Assembly (NCBI GenBank): GCA_035048495.1 | Contig: CM068543.1 | Coordinates: forward strand, 21,317,751-21,381,750 | Reading direction: 5' to 3' | DNA from: Euptelea pleiosperma | Lineage: Eukaryota; Streptophyta; Magnoliopsida; Ranunculales; Eupteleaceae | DNA length: 64,000 nucleotides | Part shown: in pieces, positions 11,522-22,050 of the stretch | Layout: each line of letters opens with the position of its first letter | Position numbering within the stretch: the first letter of the stretch is position 1 | Program-made: the position numbers and the translations under genes | The notes under the pieces: model-generated | Database searches by the model: none | Told to the model about the DNA's origin: nothing | Seen by the model: the letters and a program-made list of their open reading frames with translations, nothing else

Positions 11522-11699
11522 GAGTAAAACTTCTGTCACAATCGAATTGCAAATCACACAATCACAGCCAATGAATTCTCGGCACGTACACCTAAAAGCA
11601 AAAGAACATGGTACGTTGCAAAAGTACTTGTGTACGTGCCGATAACTCATTGGCTTGTGATTGTGTGATTTACAATTTCGTGTGATAGAAGTTTTACTC
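11522..11699. mobile_element. Mutator-like MITE, 178 bp, perfect target duplication
   Basis: The same family as the element at 11171-11350: ends GAGTAAAACTTCTGTCACA and GTGATAGAAGTTTTACTC. It is flanked by the perfect 9-bp repeat CCATGTGAA at 11513-11521 and 11700-11708. A central loop contains GAACATGGTACGTTGC. Confidence 0.9.
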
Positions 11700-11735
11700 C
11701 CATGTGAATTGGAGCTTTAAGATAAGTGTTCTGAC

Positions 11736-12104
11736 GGGTAAAACTTCTGTGCTTCTGTCACAACGCATAATACGAGCTAGGTGGCGCACTCTTAGTAGAC
11801 GTTGACCGTATGGATTTTTGGCTACTCCCTCGGTGGACCTGCAAACCAAAAATCAGCCTTATTAGTGATTTATAACCTTTGGATCTTTACATCCAAATAA
11901 CGCTCAATAATGCTCAAACTCTACCGTTAAAATCAATTAACCCATGAAAATAACTTCAATCGAATCGCTTAGCTAGAAATCACTAATCAGGCTGATTTTT
12001 GGTTTACAGGACCACGGAGGGACTAGACAAACATCCATATGGTCAGTGTCCACTAAGAGTATACCACGTGGCTTGTATTGTGCGTTGTGACAGAAGTTTT
12101 ACTC
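11736..12104. mobile_element. Mutator-like MITE with the 'TATGGATGTTTGGCC' interior
   Basis: The ends are GGGTAAAACTTCTGT and TGTGACAGAAGTTTTACTC. The flanks are GTGTTCTGAC (11726-11735) and GTGTTCTAAC (12105-12114), 9 of 10 identical. The interior carries GACCGTATGGATTTTTGGCT and AACCAAAAATCAGCC with inverted partners. It links the widespread 'TATGGATGTTTGGCC' family to Mutator-type ends. Confidence 0.88.
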
Positions 12105-12114
12105 GTGTTCTAAC

Positions 12115-13464
12115 GAGTATGACTTGAAATGGGTCGGATCTAGCTAGGCAGATTCGAATGTGACTTGGGTCCAAAACGGCCGGTGTTTGTCCGTTATCCA
12201 CTATTTTGCTGTAATCGATATTATTTTGAAAAAAATGAAAACATAATATCGACTGTTTTTTTACCATGATGTGAACTGTTATAACTACTGTTATATGTAC
12301 ATAACGGGAACGCTATGTCCTTTGTAATGTTGCAACGGACTACTTTAAACCGTAATCCATATAGGAAGATCCAGATCTGACCGACTGGCGGATATAGGTA
12401 AGACATGGGTCGGATCAACTACAAAATCACAAGTTTTTTTTTTGTAAGAATCCATATCTAAATCTGAATCGGATTAATTTACTTATTGGATCTGTATTGG
12501 ACCCGTTTTTCATTTGAATCATATATCTCAATGATCCAAACTTATAAAATATGGATTCGAATAGGGTCAGCTCCGAATGAATCCTTCTAGAGACCTTGAG
12601 AATATTTGATAATATCTTCTTGGTTTGTCTATAGATCATCAGGAAGATTTACAGCCATACAGCTAGTCCATATCACTCGTTCTAGAAGGAAAGGTACACC
12701 GAAAGGTGAAGGCCCAAAAAGCTTTTCGTCACATCAAGCATTTTACTGTGATCTTTGAACTCTTTCAACAACTTTTTAGAATTCTAGGATTGCGATAGTT
12801 TTATAGGGTTTTATTACCCGTCACTACCTATATATGGGTATAATGCCCATATTTAAATGGGTTTAACCAATAAAACAATGCCTCAAGAGCCACGTGTCCC
12901 CTAGGTGACTCATCAAAGTCGTCCCTAGTTTCATATTCAAACCACCCCATTACCCCAAATAGAATACTAGAACCTTCTTTTTTGATTATATATATAAATA
13001 ACATTATCAATAAATAATCTATAAAGCATGCAATTAGAGAGCATGTAGATCAACAACTGTTGCGCAACCATTGGTTTCGAAGCCGCTTTCAAGGTAACAT
13101 CAACAACCCACTAGTTCTTTTTTGGCTATTGATCAAGATTATGCTTTCTTTAATCTTATGATTCCTAATAGAATCGTGATCGATGCCGGGATATTAGTCG
13201 TACAGCTACATTATTGTGTGCATTATGTGATTTGTTTCATCTTTAATTTAATTAACATATATCGTAAGCTAGCTCGCTGATAATCGAGCCATGATCACGG
13301 CATTGTTACACTTTGCGCGTAACTATTGGTGCAAGGTTTAGATCACATTATACGGAACTTGGGTAAATTCAAAATTTGGTGGAAAGATGATAGATTTATG
13401 AAATCATCCTTGATTTGCACGAGTGGAGAGAAATTTATTCGATAGCGACTCAGTGTGGTAAGTG
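12115..13464. other. MYB upstream region, no gene seen
   Basis: About 1.3 kb between the MITE cluster and the MYB promoter. It contains a small palindrome around ATCGATATTATTTTG (about 12213-12255) and AT-rich DNA. No reading frame here shows a domain. Confidence 0.4.
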
Positions 13465-13472
13465 TATATATA
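13465..13472 (+). promoter_or_regulatory. Putative TATA box of the MYB gene
   Basis: TATATATAG lies 66 bp upstream of the chosen MYB start codon, leaving room for a start site near 13495 and a short leader of about 40 nt. This is inferred from sequence and spacing only. Confidence 0.5.
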
Positions 13473-13537
13473 GAACACACATTATGCACTTTGTCACCCA
13501 ATTCGGAGACATTCTTACAAACTCTTTAAGTGCAATA

Positions 13538-14424
13538 ATGGTTGGGCTTGCAGTGTGGGGAGTAAACGAACAAGGGTGGAGAAAGGGCCCTTGGACTGCT
13601 GAAGAAGATAACTTGCTTACTGAATATGTTACTTTGCATGGGGAAGGAAGATGGAGTTCTGTCGCTAGGTCTGCAGGTATATATATAATCGATGCGTTTA
13701 TGACGAAAATCTTACTATTTCGTTAATAAATTCTATATAAACTTGGTCAATTATTTATTATCAGTTTTGATAAGTCTTGTGTGGGTGTCAGGTTTGAATA
13801 GGACTGGCAAGAGTTGCAGGCTTAGGTGGGTCAATTATCTAAGGCCTGGCCTTAAGAGAGGTCACTTGACTCCTCAGGAGGAGGGCATCATCATAGAGCT
13901 GCATGGTTTGTGGGGAAACAAGTAAGCAGAGAATTGAATAATGTGAAATACTTGTTGATTTGTTTCAGTTTTTACTATGGAAATTGGTTTGTTTTAAAGC
14001 GACTAGCTTGATAAATTGCTAATGAAAGATACAAAATATATACAGATGGTCTACAATTGCCCGATGCTTGCCTGGGAGGACAGACAATGAGATCAAGAAT
14101 TACTGGAGAACTCATTTCAAGAACAAAGCAAAATCGTCACATCGAGCTCTGAAACGACAAGAAGTAGAGAAACACCAACAGCAACAACAAATGCTGCAAC
14201 AGCAGCAACAAAAACAACTAGAAGAGGAGTATGATTATAGGGTAGTTTTGGGACAAGGTAGGGAAGAGATGGTCTCCATGTACCCAAACATGGAGGAGCA
14301 ATGCCTGCCTGTGATGTTTCAAGATGGAACTTCCTTGCCTGACTCCACAGGTGATCAGGAGGGACTGTGGGGAGGCTTGTGGAACTGGGATGATGAACAT
14401 GCCCCATTTTGGCCACACGTGTGA
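13538..14424 (+). CDS. R2R3-MYB transcription factor, three exons
   Basis: This encodes a nuclear DNA-binding transcription factor, 215 residues after splicing. Exons are 13538-13676, 13792-13921 and 14046-14424. The introns (GT-AG, phases 1 and 2) sit at the two positions conserved across plant R2R3-MYB genes. R2 (about residues 14-64) carries Trp 19, 39 and 59. R3 (about 67-115) has the usual aliphatic residue in place of the first Trp, then Trp 91 and 110, with [13 protein letters not shown] as recognition-helix region. A glutamine-rich stretch follows (about 133-150), then an acidic C-terminus ending [14 protein letters not shown]. The [DE]Lx2[RK]x3Lx6Lx3R signature for bHLH partners is not present in R3. 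The start ATG was chosen because it is the first in-frame ATG before the R2 repeat and follows a TATA box. The subgroup is uncertain; R3 resembles MYB27/48/59-type proteins more than the DVRRGN-type subgroup 20. No break is seen. Confidence 0.95.
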
Positions 14425-14940
14425 AACAACAACAAAGTTCCCCTTATGCGGAGGAGAAGACAGATAAGCTACTGCAAGAAGTGCAAGAGAGCTAGAGTAG
14501 CTAGGTACATTCCCTTAGGCTGATGCATAAAATGATGTAGCCATAAGTTAGCTACATGTGCTCCCAACTTTCTACATGTAATCTTTTTCTATCATTTTGT
14601 TTGACAACTTTTTTAAAAAAGGAAATGGAAAATCTCTCTCTCTCTCAAATATTGGACATATTAATTGTACATGACGTGTGCGATAGGAAACAGTATCATC
14701 ACCCAATAAGTCCAGACCGTTGGATATTCTTTGAGATTTGTGTGATGTGAACCATGAGGATCTTCAGTGGTCCTGGACCCACTAGGGACGATGGTAAACA
14801 ATGCTCCCATGATAGATTGGGATGTGTTATCTCCTAGTGGATATGAATCGTGTTGGTTTGATCACTAATACATTGCTACACCGTATAAGATATTGCTTAA
14901 CCATTCCAGAGGAACTCTTGAATGGGTTGCGAGCTGAGGA
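14425..14940. other. MYB 3' flank
   Basis: This is likely 3' untranslated sequence followed by intergenic DNA. ATAAAATG near 14527 could serve as a weak polyadenylation signal. A short CT repeat lies at 14633-14645. No gene is seen. Confidence 0.35.
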
Positions 14941-15030
14941 ATCATGGTTAGAAGTCTCGGCCGATCCTGTTCTTGGATTGGAAGCCACCGATCTTAACGA
15001 TACCGCCGATCAGGATGGTGCCACCCCACC
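14941..15030 (+). repeat. Interspersed repeat 'GAAGTCTCGGCCGATCC', copy 1
   Basis: ATGGTTAGAAGTCTCGGCCG followed by GCCACCGATCTTAACGATAC recurs in diverged form at 48120-48210 and 52775-52960. The family is unknown. Confidence 0.5.
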
Positions 15031-15455
15031 GAACAACAAAATTCTTAACCCGACAACACAACCCGATTCACAATTTATTATTCAAAATAGTATAAATAAA
15101 AAATTCAGTAAAATAAACTTATAATTTAATTGGAGATTGTTAACAAATAACATGAAAATCCATCCTCTTCTAGTGCTGTCAATGGATAGTTGAAAATTCA
15201 AATCTGAATTCGAAAAATCAAATATTATCCAAATAATCCGAATAGCAGATCTGATCTGATATATTATTTAATAATTATATTTATTATATATAATAAATTA
15301 TATTATATTTATCATATTAAATAATATTTATCATATATAAAAATAATTCAGAATTTTTTTAAACAAAAATAAATTTTAATATATTTATAAAATAATATAG
15401 AACTTTTCAAAATTTGTAAAAAAAGTAAGGCGTTTCTATTCAGGCCTATTCCCTT
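15031..15455. other. AT-rich intergenic DNA
   Basis: Extremely AT-rich (TAATATATT-type runs at 15255-15410) with no gene. It could act as a matrix-attachment-like or simply degenerate region; this is not tested. Confidence 0.4.
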
Positions 15456-15459
15456 TGAC

Positions 15460-15836
15460 GAGTAAAACTTCTGTCATAACGGGTTGTGTCTGAAGCCGGT
15501 CAAACCAACAATACGAGCCACATGGCACAGTATTAGAGGGCTTTGACCGTATGGATGTTTGGTCAGTTTCTCGGTGGACCTGCAAACCAAAACTCAACAT
15601 GATTAGTGATTCAGAACCTTTGGATCTTTGCACCCAAATAATGGTCAAATTCCTATGGTTAAATTCAACCCATGAAAATAACTTCAATCCAACACTTAGA
15701 AATCACTAATCAGCCTGATTTTTTGGTTGCACATCCACGGAGGGACTGGCCAAACATCCATACAGTCAGCACCCCTCTAATAGTGTGCTACATGGCTCGT
15801 ATTGTGGCTTCCCATTGTTACAAAAGTTTTAGTCGC
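15460..15836. mobile_element. Mutator-like MITE, 'TATGGATGTTTGGCC' interior
   Basis: The ends are GAGTAAAACTTCTGTCATAA and TTGTTACAAAAGTTTTAGTC. Internal arms are GACCGTATGGATGTTTGG / CCAAACATCCATACAGTC and AACCAAAACTCAACATGATT with an inverted partner. No clear target duplication is left. Confidence 0.78.
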
Positions 15837-16104
15837 TACAAGCGGCCATTTAATGGATAGAGAGTTAGACGCGCTATTAAAAGGTGTCCGTCAGGGCCAA
15901 ACACCCTTTTTGACCTGACCGTGTCGGTCAGATCGGAAACGCACTTTTAAAGAGTGCTTTGTTACCTTTTTTTTTTTTTTTATAAATATATCAAAAGTTA
16001 TTTTTGTTTAAAAAATATTTAAAAAAGTATTTTATATATTTATTTATTACAATATTAATTTAATAATTATATATATAAAAGATTTTTTTTGGATTTGGAT
16101 ATGT

Positions 16105-16731
16105 TTATATTTGATGAGAATGATATCTCTTGACAGCTCTACCCTCTTCTCTTCTTCCTTCGTCATCTTCTTCTACATCCTCCTTTTCTTCTTCTAGTAG
16201 AACACCAAAACTACACAAAGAAAACATGGGTAGGAGAGAAGTATTATAATAAATGATTTCTTCATCAATGATCAACATAGATTTAAGTGTCAACGTACAT
16301 CTAAACCCAGAACAACACTTCTTTGTTGATCCTTGATCGTAACTGATATGATCTACGTACAGCAAAAATGAATTCATAACCATGGAATAGATAGAGGCCA
16401 CCAGGAGAACCCCATATAACTGATTTGTCTCAATTATGCTATGTGAAAATTCCTTTCCCCCTCTTCTCATCCATGACTTCCCCCTGGCTGTAAATACTGA
16501 CCCCGACAGCTGAAAGCCCTTTTGAAACTGGTTCACTGTGAATAAACTCCATTGGTTGGTACCCCTATCAAGGGACCTGAACCGGTTCTCCAACTCTTTG
16601 TTTAAGTTTACCCTCTTCCACCCTTCTTCCATAGTTGATTTGTTCGAGCATACTAAGTGATTCTTGGAGTTCAGATGCTCATCAGTACCCAGAATTTCTT
16701 GTTGGGTCCGGTGAGATATGTTCACCTCCAT
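16105..16731 (-). CDS. Unrecognised open frame, about 208 codons
   Basis: This is the longest unassigned frame in the left half, starting at the ATG read as MEVNISHRTQQEILG. It contains a possible hydrophobic segment (LLVASIYSMVMNSFLLYV) and ends with a glutamate/arginine-rich tail from a low-complexity CTTCTT tract. I recognise no domain. No TATA box or second exon is obvious, and the tail is simple repeat, so it may be a chance frame or a remnant. Confidence 0.2.
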   Translation of the reverse strand: MEVNISHRTQQEILGTDEHLNSKNHLVCSNKSTMEEGWKRVNLNKELENRFRSLDRGTNQWSLFTVNQFQKGFQLSGSVFTARGKSWMRRGGKEFSHSIIETNQLYGVLLVASIYSMVMNSFLLYVDHISYDQGSTKKCCSGFRCTLTLKSMLIIDEEIIYYNTSLLPMFSLCSFGVLLEEEKEDVEEDDEGRREEGRAVKRYHSHQI

Positions 16732-18360
16732 CACTGCACCTGCAACTATGTAATGCTCAATATTAATGCGCGCAATGTGCAATGACCCTTCTATAGGGTG
16801 TCATTAACAAGTATCCTATCAAACTTGTGTACTTCATCAAAGAAATGTACCCTCCCCAGTCAAGCAACCGACCGCAAAAGGCCATAAAAGGTAGTGAAAT
16901 CTTCTGTTCAAGAAGCTAATTATCTAGATGTTCATTAGGATCTGCAACCAAAATCTCATTTCTGTTCTTTGGGATTTATTGAATAAAACGGATGTTTACA
17001 TTGGCCTAATCAAGGGTTATATAAATATAAAAAGATCTTTAGATAGAAGCTAAATCTAATCAATTTAATAATCACAATTGATAGAGATCCTAACCTAATT
17101 GATATTATCCTAATCTTGTCTATTATACAGGAAAATATGTGATGAGTTTGCCGGCCTTAAATATTAAATTGCCTTTTAAGACTGTTGTAGCTGCTTTGAG
17201 TGTTTGAAGATAATTGAATCACCTTGATAAAGCTTCGATTTTGGTGATTATTGGTGAAGGAAAGTTGGTTGCCAGCTAGAATGGTGATTTATGATGGTCC
17301 CGCCTAAAATTTGTTTTTTTTTATTTCTATTTGGTTTAGGAGATAAAGAGCTATTGGCTCTAATCCGGATTCAAATCCGGAATTGTCCTATAAAAGGACA
17401 TGAGTGTCTGGGCCAAAATGTGTTAATTTTCTTTTTTTTGGGTCTCACAAGTATGTGGGCCTCTTCTGGATCTCACAAGAAAGTTGTGGTCTCTTTTGGA
17501 CTAAGAAGAAAGGTGTGGGCCTCTTTTGGGCCAAGAAAGATAAGGACTGCCATTTGGTAAGGACCTCTTTAGACCACATGGGCTTGGGATTTAAAGTATT
17601 CTGAAGTAAATTTCCTTTTTTTGTGTTGAAGGATGCGCTTAGGTTGGGCCAAGATGTGGATGGCTATGGATAAACTAATTGGGCTTGAATAAATGGGCTA
17701 GGACTTATTAACAAAGCTCACAAAGCAATTGGTGTTGGACTAGGCAAAAACAAGCCAACAAACACTTTTTTTTTTCTTTTTCAGGGTGCTTATTCCTTTA
17801 CACCAAGGAAAGAAGAGAGAAGGGGTTTCTCTTGAAAGCATAGCGAAGATGGAGAAAAATGGGGAGATGGTTTAAGCCGGCCGGCTGGTGGCGGCTATAC
17901 GACCCACCAGAATGGTGGTGGACTAAGAGCAGTGATCAATAGAGCACAAGTGAGTGGATGAGCTGCCTTGATACCATGATAAGAAAATATGATTTTAATT
18001 CTACGGAATAGTCAGATCTGCCACGAAATTGAAAATGTAGTCTTGAGCTTGGGCAGCTCCATTGATGTAGTGCTGTACACTGCATCGCCGGTCCCAACCC
18101 TGGATAAGAGGATTACGTCAGGTTGGCAGCCGATATAAAACTTTTACCAAATTATACCACGTTATTGGGAAAAGACTTATGATGGTGATGACAAATCTTG
18201 AGTATGCAAAGCTCAAGCAGTTGCTCGCTAGCATTCCTCCTTGTGAGCCACGTTATTAAATAATGGTCTCGATGATTGGTCAAGTAATCTATGTTAATAC
18301 CACTCAATGAGTAAATCTTTCATGACGTACCCCCATCATCAACCTGGACGACGGACCACA
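16732..18360. other. Long stretch without a recognised gene
   Basis: Mostly unique-looking AT-rich DNA. GTGTGGGCCTCTTTTGG is repeated in diverged form at 17450-17530. A conserved-looking segment at 18080-18150 (ACGTCAGGTTGGCAGCCGAT) resembles text found in dispersed plant repeats, but I cannot assign it. Confidence 0.3.
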
Positions 18361-19062
18361 GTATGAGCCAAGCAGCAGTCTTAGAGAGCACTGGCCGTAT
18401 AGATGTTTGGCCCATCTCTAGATTGACCTACAAACCAAAAGCAAGCCTGATTAGTGACGTCTAACCGTTTGATCGGAGTCTTTTTTCTAGGTTTTTGTAA
18501 CCATGGGATTTCAATATTATTGGGGTACTTACCATGGTTTTAAAAATCGGTCGTTATAATGGATTCGGATCTCCCTCATTATGTTATGTACCATTTTAAC
18601 TCTCAGAAAATATCAGTTGTTATTTTCCATTATTTTTATGTTATAACGAAAACAACGACTGTTATTTTCTGGAAAATTGTTAAAATAACGCCCTTTATTT
18701 CTTTTATTTCCATTATTTTTCATTATTTTCAGTTTTTTCCATTTTAAAGTTTATTAAAAATTTTAAATTATTCAAATTTTGAATTTTGCTTTCGTTATTT
18801 TCCCATTTTTTTCGTTTTTGCCCCTATGCGCTACAATCAGTTATAATGGCCGTTATAACACAAAAAATGGTAACACCCCTAGTTAATTATCCCGTTACAG
18901 CGGCCCCTTTTAAACCTCGGTACTAACATCCAAATTTCCAAATGATAGAAATCACTAATCCAGCCAATTTATGCTATGTATGTCCACCCTGAGATGGTCC
19001 AAACATCCATACGGTCCAGTGGTCTCCAAGAGTGTGCCACGTGCCTCATACTGTGGTCCGTC
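18361..19062. mobile_element. Foldback MITE interrupted by another MITE
   Basis: The left half (18361-18523) carries GGCCGTATAGATGTTTGGCC and AACCAAAAGCAAGCCTGATT. The right half (18928-19062) carries AATCACTAATCCAGCC, GGTCCAAACATCCATACGGT and GTGCCACGTGCC. An AACGG-type element sits between them. Confidence 0.7.
18533..18918 (-). mobile_element. AACGG-type Mutator-like MITE nested in a MITE
   Basis: This lies in reverse orientation: it starts CATGGTTTTAAAAATCGG and ends CCCTTTTAAACCTC. The flanks are GGTACTTAC (18524-18532) and GGTACTAAC (18919-18927), 8 of 9 identical. The interior is diverged, richer in GTTATTTT than the other copies. Confidence 0.75.
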
Positions 19063-19228
19063 ATCAACGTGGCTCATCAAAGATTTATTCTCCGCTTAGA
19101 TATCACAGTTGTCTTCATCGCTACCTCCAGAAGTCCACTTATCTTCCGTACTAAACCAATAATTTCGGTTGGTGCGTTCAATGAAGATCATTGTAAAGCA
19201 ATTTCAACCGTTCATTTAATGGTTAAAC

Positions 19229-19528
19229 CAAGGTTTAAAGGAGGCCGTTTTAACGGTTAAACGGACTGGGGGCGTTACCGTTTAAATGGATTGAAACGGC
19301 CAGAGGCAAAAATAGAAAAAATTAGAATTTAACGATTTTAATGGAAAAAATGGCGCTGAAATTCAAATTTTGAAATTCGAAAAAAAAAAAATGGAATTTA
19401 ACGGACTTTAACAGAATTAAAGGGATTTAACGGCTGTTTTTTTCACAAAATTTTTCAGAATTAAACGGCTGTTTAAATGATTTTAACGGAAACAGGTTTC
19501 GGGCGTTACCGGCCGTTTTTAAAACCAT
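19229..19528 (+). mobile_element. AACGG-rich Mutator-like MITE
   Basis: The ends are CAAGGTTTAAAGGAGGCCG and TTTTTAAAACCAT. The flanks TGGTTAAAC and GGCTTAAAC match at 7 of 9 positions. At 300 bp it is shorter than the copy at 2928-3319 through internal loss. Confidence 0.78.
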
Positions 19529-19873
19529 GGCTTAAACTTTAAGCTACTCTATATATGTTGTATGCATAGCTTGAAATTATGCTATAAATAAAAATTCGAA
19601 AGTTAAGATGTGATCTCGTCAAGATGAAAGTTTGACTCAGTAAAAACAATGTGTGGCCTAAATTAAAATGTTGTCGTCACACCACGATCCGAAGTGTATC
19701 CTGAAGTGTTATATCACTTTAGAAAACTAAAAGATTAAAGAATATCTATCGGAAAAATGATTTAATAATTAGAAATCAAATCAATACATGCAAACAAACC
19801 ACACGAAAAAAAGGTACAGTTTTTAAGTTTTTAAAAAACTGCAGAACCTATCGCTCTTGTAGAAGCTCCTGAG
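19529..19873. other. Spacer without recognised features
   Basis: AT-rich DNA between a MITE and the short-repeat cluster. No gene is seen. Confidence 0.35.
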
Positions 19874-21015
19874 AACTAGTGGGTGACCTATGCCCATGGC
19901 ACTCCCCGACAAAGCGTTTGCCAAAATCGGGTGTGAATGGCTGAGATCCAACATCCAGTTGGGGAATAAGATCCCGACCCTTCTCTTTTGAACTCTATTT
20001 TATTTTATACTAGTGGGTGGCATGTGCGCGCCCACGGCACTTCCTGACAGCGCGTTTGCCAAAATCGGGTGTGAGTAACTGAGATCCACCGTCCAATTGG
20101 AGAATAAGATCTGGGCTCACCCTTCTTTATTGAAGCCTATAAGAGGGGTATAAATGGGGAGACAACCACTATCACTTATTATATGGCCTAGTGGTGGTCG
20201 TGCCCTCAGCACTCCCCGACAAAGCATATATTTGACAAAATCTGTTGTGAGTGGCTGAGATTCACCGTCCATTTGGGGGATAAGATCTCGGCTCTTTTTT
20301 GTTGAAGCCTATAAGAGGGGTATAAGTGGGAAGACAACCACTGTATTTTGTTGTATAGACTAGTAAATGGCCCGTGCCCACGACACTCTCCGACAAAAGT
20401 GTTTGCAAAAATTGGGTGCCTTCGGCAGTCAAACGGTATAACGGACTGGGGCGTTACCGTTTTTTCCATTATAACGGATTATAATGCACAGAGGAAAAAA
20501 AAAAACGGTGTTGAAATTCAAATTTTGAATAAATTGAAATCAAATGAGGCAGATTGAGTGGCTGAAATCTAACCGTCTACATTAGATCGATTGATTTGAT
20601 CTCAACCACTCCTTATCTAACCGTCCACATTACATGGATGGATAAGATAAGAGAATACAACTGAGTTGTCTTGTTATATGCGTGGGTGGCCCCTCCCCGC
20701 GGCACTTTTCGACAAAGTGTTTGTCAAAATCGTGTGAGAGTTAATCTCAGCAATCGATATGAAGCATAGTGGATCTCAGCCACTCATTATTGAAGCCATA
20801 TAAGATAAGAAAGGTATAAGAAAATCACAGTCATCACTTGTTATATTTATTGTGGGTGGCCCGTGCCCTCGGCACTCCGTCAAAGCATTTGCCAAAATCA
20901 GGTCTGAGTGGCTGAGATCCACCGTCATTTGGGGGAAAAGATCTTGGCCATCTTTTGTCAAAATAGATAAGAGGGGGTATAAGTGGGAGACAACTTTCCT
21001 ATTTTGTTATATAGA
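19874..21015. repeat. Cluster of six 'ACTAGTGGGTGGC' short repeats
   Basis: Six tandem or near-tandem copies of a ~165-bp unit. Each starts near ACTAGTGGGTGGCCCGTGCC, has CACTCCCCGACAAAGCATTT and GTGAGTGGCTGAGATCCACC in the middle, and ends near TTGTTATATAGAT. Starts are near 19874, 20011, 20187, 20360, 20684 and 20850. The fourth is broken by AACGG-like sequence at 20421-20535. A CCGTG..CACGG mini-hairpin at the start recalls Helitron-type ends, but I see no diagnostic CTRR terminus, so the class is open. Confidence 0.7.
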
Positions 21016-21148
21016 TGAGTAATGGTCTTGTTAGTGACCAGTAGCTAGAAGCATACCTATCTGTTTATTACCATAAGATGGACAAGCAATCCCAAGTAGT
21101 AGAAGTGTTATACAGCCAATAAAGACGTGTAGCAAATTATATAGTGTT

Positions 21149-21454
21149 CTATGATGGATTCCTTGCTTTGAGCTTGATTGGAAGACCCATTTATGGATAT
21201 GGCATTGGTTGACATCTGATCACTTCTGGATTCACCTGTACCACTCGAATTTTGTTACCAATGTGATGGATCACAGCTAGGGTTTCAACCCTAGCAAATT
21301 CATTTCCGATGCACATGTGATGCCCTCCTCCAAAAGGAATGAAAGCATAGGGAGGAATTGGCTTCGATGGATTCTCAAAACGAGATGGGTCGAACTCGGT
21401 TGGATCATCGAAGATCTCCTTGTTCATGTGGGTTCCACTCAACACCCAAAACAC
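21149..21454 (-). pseudogene. Cytochrome P450 last exon with a nonsense codon (CYP85-clan type)
   Basis: The exon begins after an intact acceptor (TTTCAG, at 21455-21460) and reads VFWVLSGTHMNKEIFDDPTE, then the FDPSRFE (PERF-like) motif and the heme loop FGGGHHMCIG followed by NEFARVETLAVIHHI. This resembles the final exon of CYP85-clan enzymes (CYP716/725/728-like). The frame meets a TAA at 21191-21193 and then continues, in frame, as MGLPIKLKARNPS to a second stop at 21149-21151. The GLPIKL tail is typical of the family, so the first TAA is a premature stop. The usual Arg of FxxGxRxCxG is His. No upstream exons (I-helix, ExxR) are visible in the window. Short repeats flank it on both sides. 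Confidence 0.85.
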
Positions 21455-21523
21455 CTGAAACACCTATATAAATTCTCACGTCAACAAACAATATTTTGCA
21501 AAATACAAAGGGTATTGCTTGTT

Positions 21524-21690
21524 TACTAGTTGGTGGCGTGCCCACGGCACTCTCCGACAAAGCATTTGCCAAAATTGAGTGTGAGTGGCTGAGATCCATC
21601 TTCCAGTTGGGGGATAAGATTTCGACGTACCCTTCTTTATTGAAGCCTATAAGAGGGGGAGACAACTGAGCTCCCTTGTTATATAGATAT
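21524..21690. repeat. 'ACTAGTGGGTGGC' short repeat, single copy
   Basis: ACTAGTTGGTGGCGTGCCCA, the CTCCGACAAAGCATTTGCC block and CTTGTTATATAGATAT mark a complete unit of the family clustered at 19.9-21.0 kb. It lies just beyond the P450 exon. Confidence 0.7.
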
Positions 21691-21810
21691 TTTTTTTCTT
21701 CTGTTTCTCTAAACTTTCTTGATTTTGTTTTTGTCTTGACCAATCACACTACCAAACCATCCTTGTAATGGGTGAAATCATGATTAACATGTGTTAGGTG
21801 TGTAAATGGG

Positions 21811-22050
21811 AAAAAATTTAGATGCGGACGACTTGGATGCAGTCGATGCAGAGGGGTCTCATGGCCCCACATGGCTCATTTTTGGGGCCCTAAAATCAAT
21901 GAGACTAATGTTTCGTATACATATCCAGTAATGGGTGGGCCAAACATCCATGAGGTTAGTGGCCCCAAAAATGAGCCATGGCCATGTGGGGCCACGAGAC
22001 CCCTCTGCATCGACTGCATCCAAAGTCCTCTGCATCTAAATTTTTTCCTT
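21811..22050. mobile_element. Long-arm palindromic MITE
   Basis: The outer arms are AAAAAATTTAGATGC and GCATCTAAATTTTTT; then GATGCAGTCGATGCAGAGGG is mirrored by CCCTCTGCATCGACTGCATC. GTAAATGGG lies on both sides (21802-21810, 22051-22059), consistent with a 9-bp duplication. A relative lies at 23590-23866. Confidence 0.78.
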
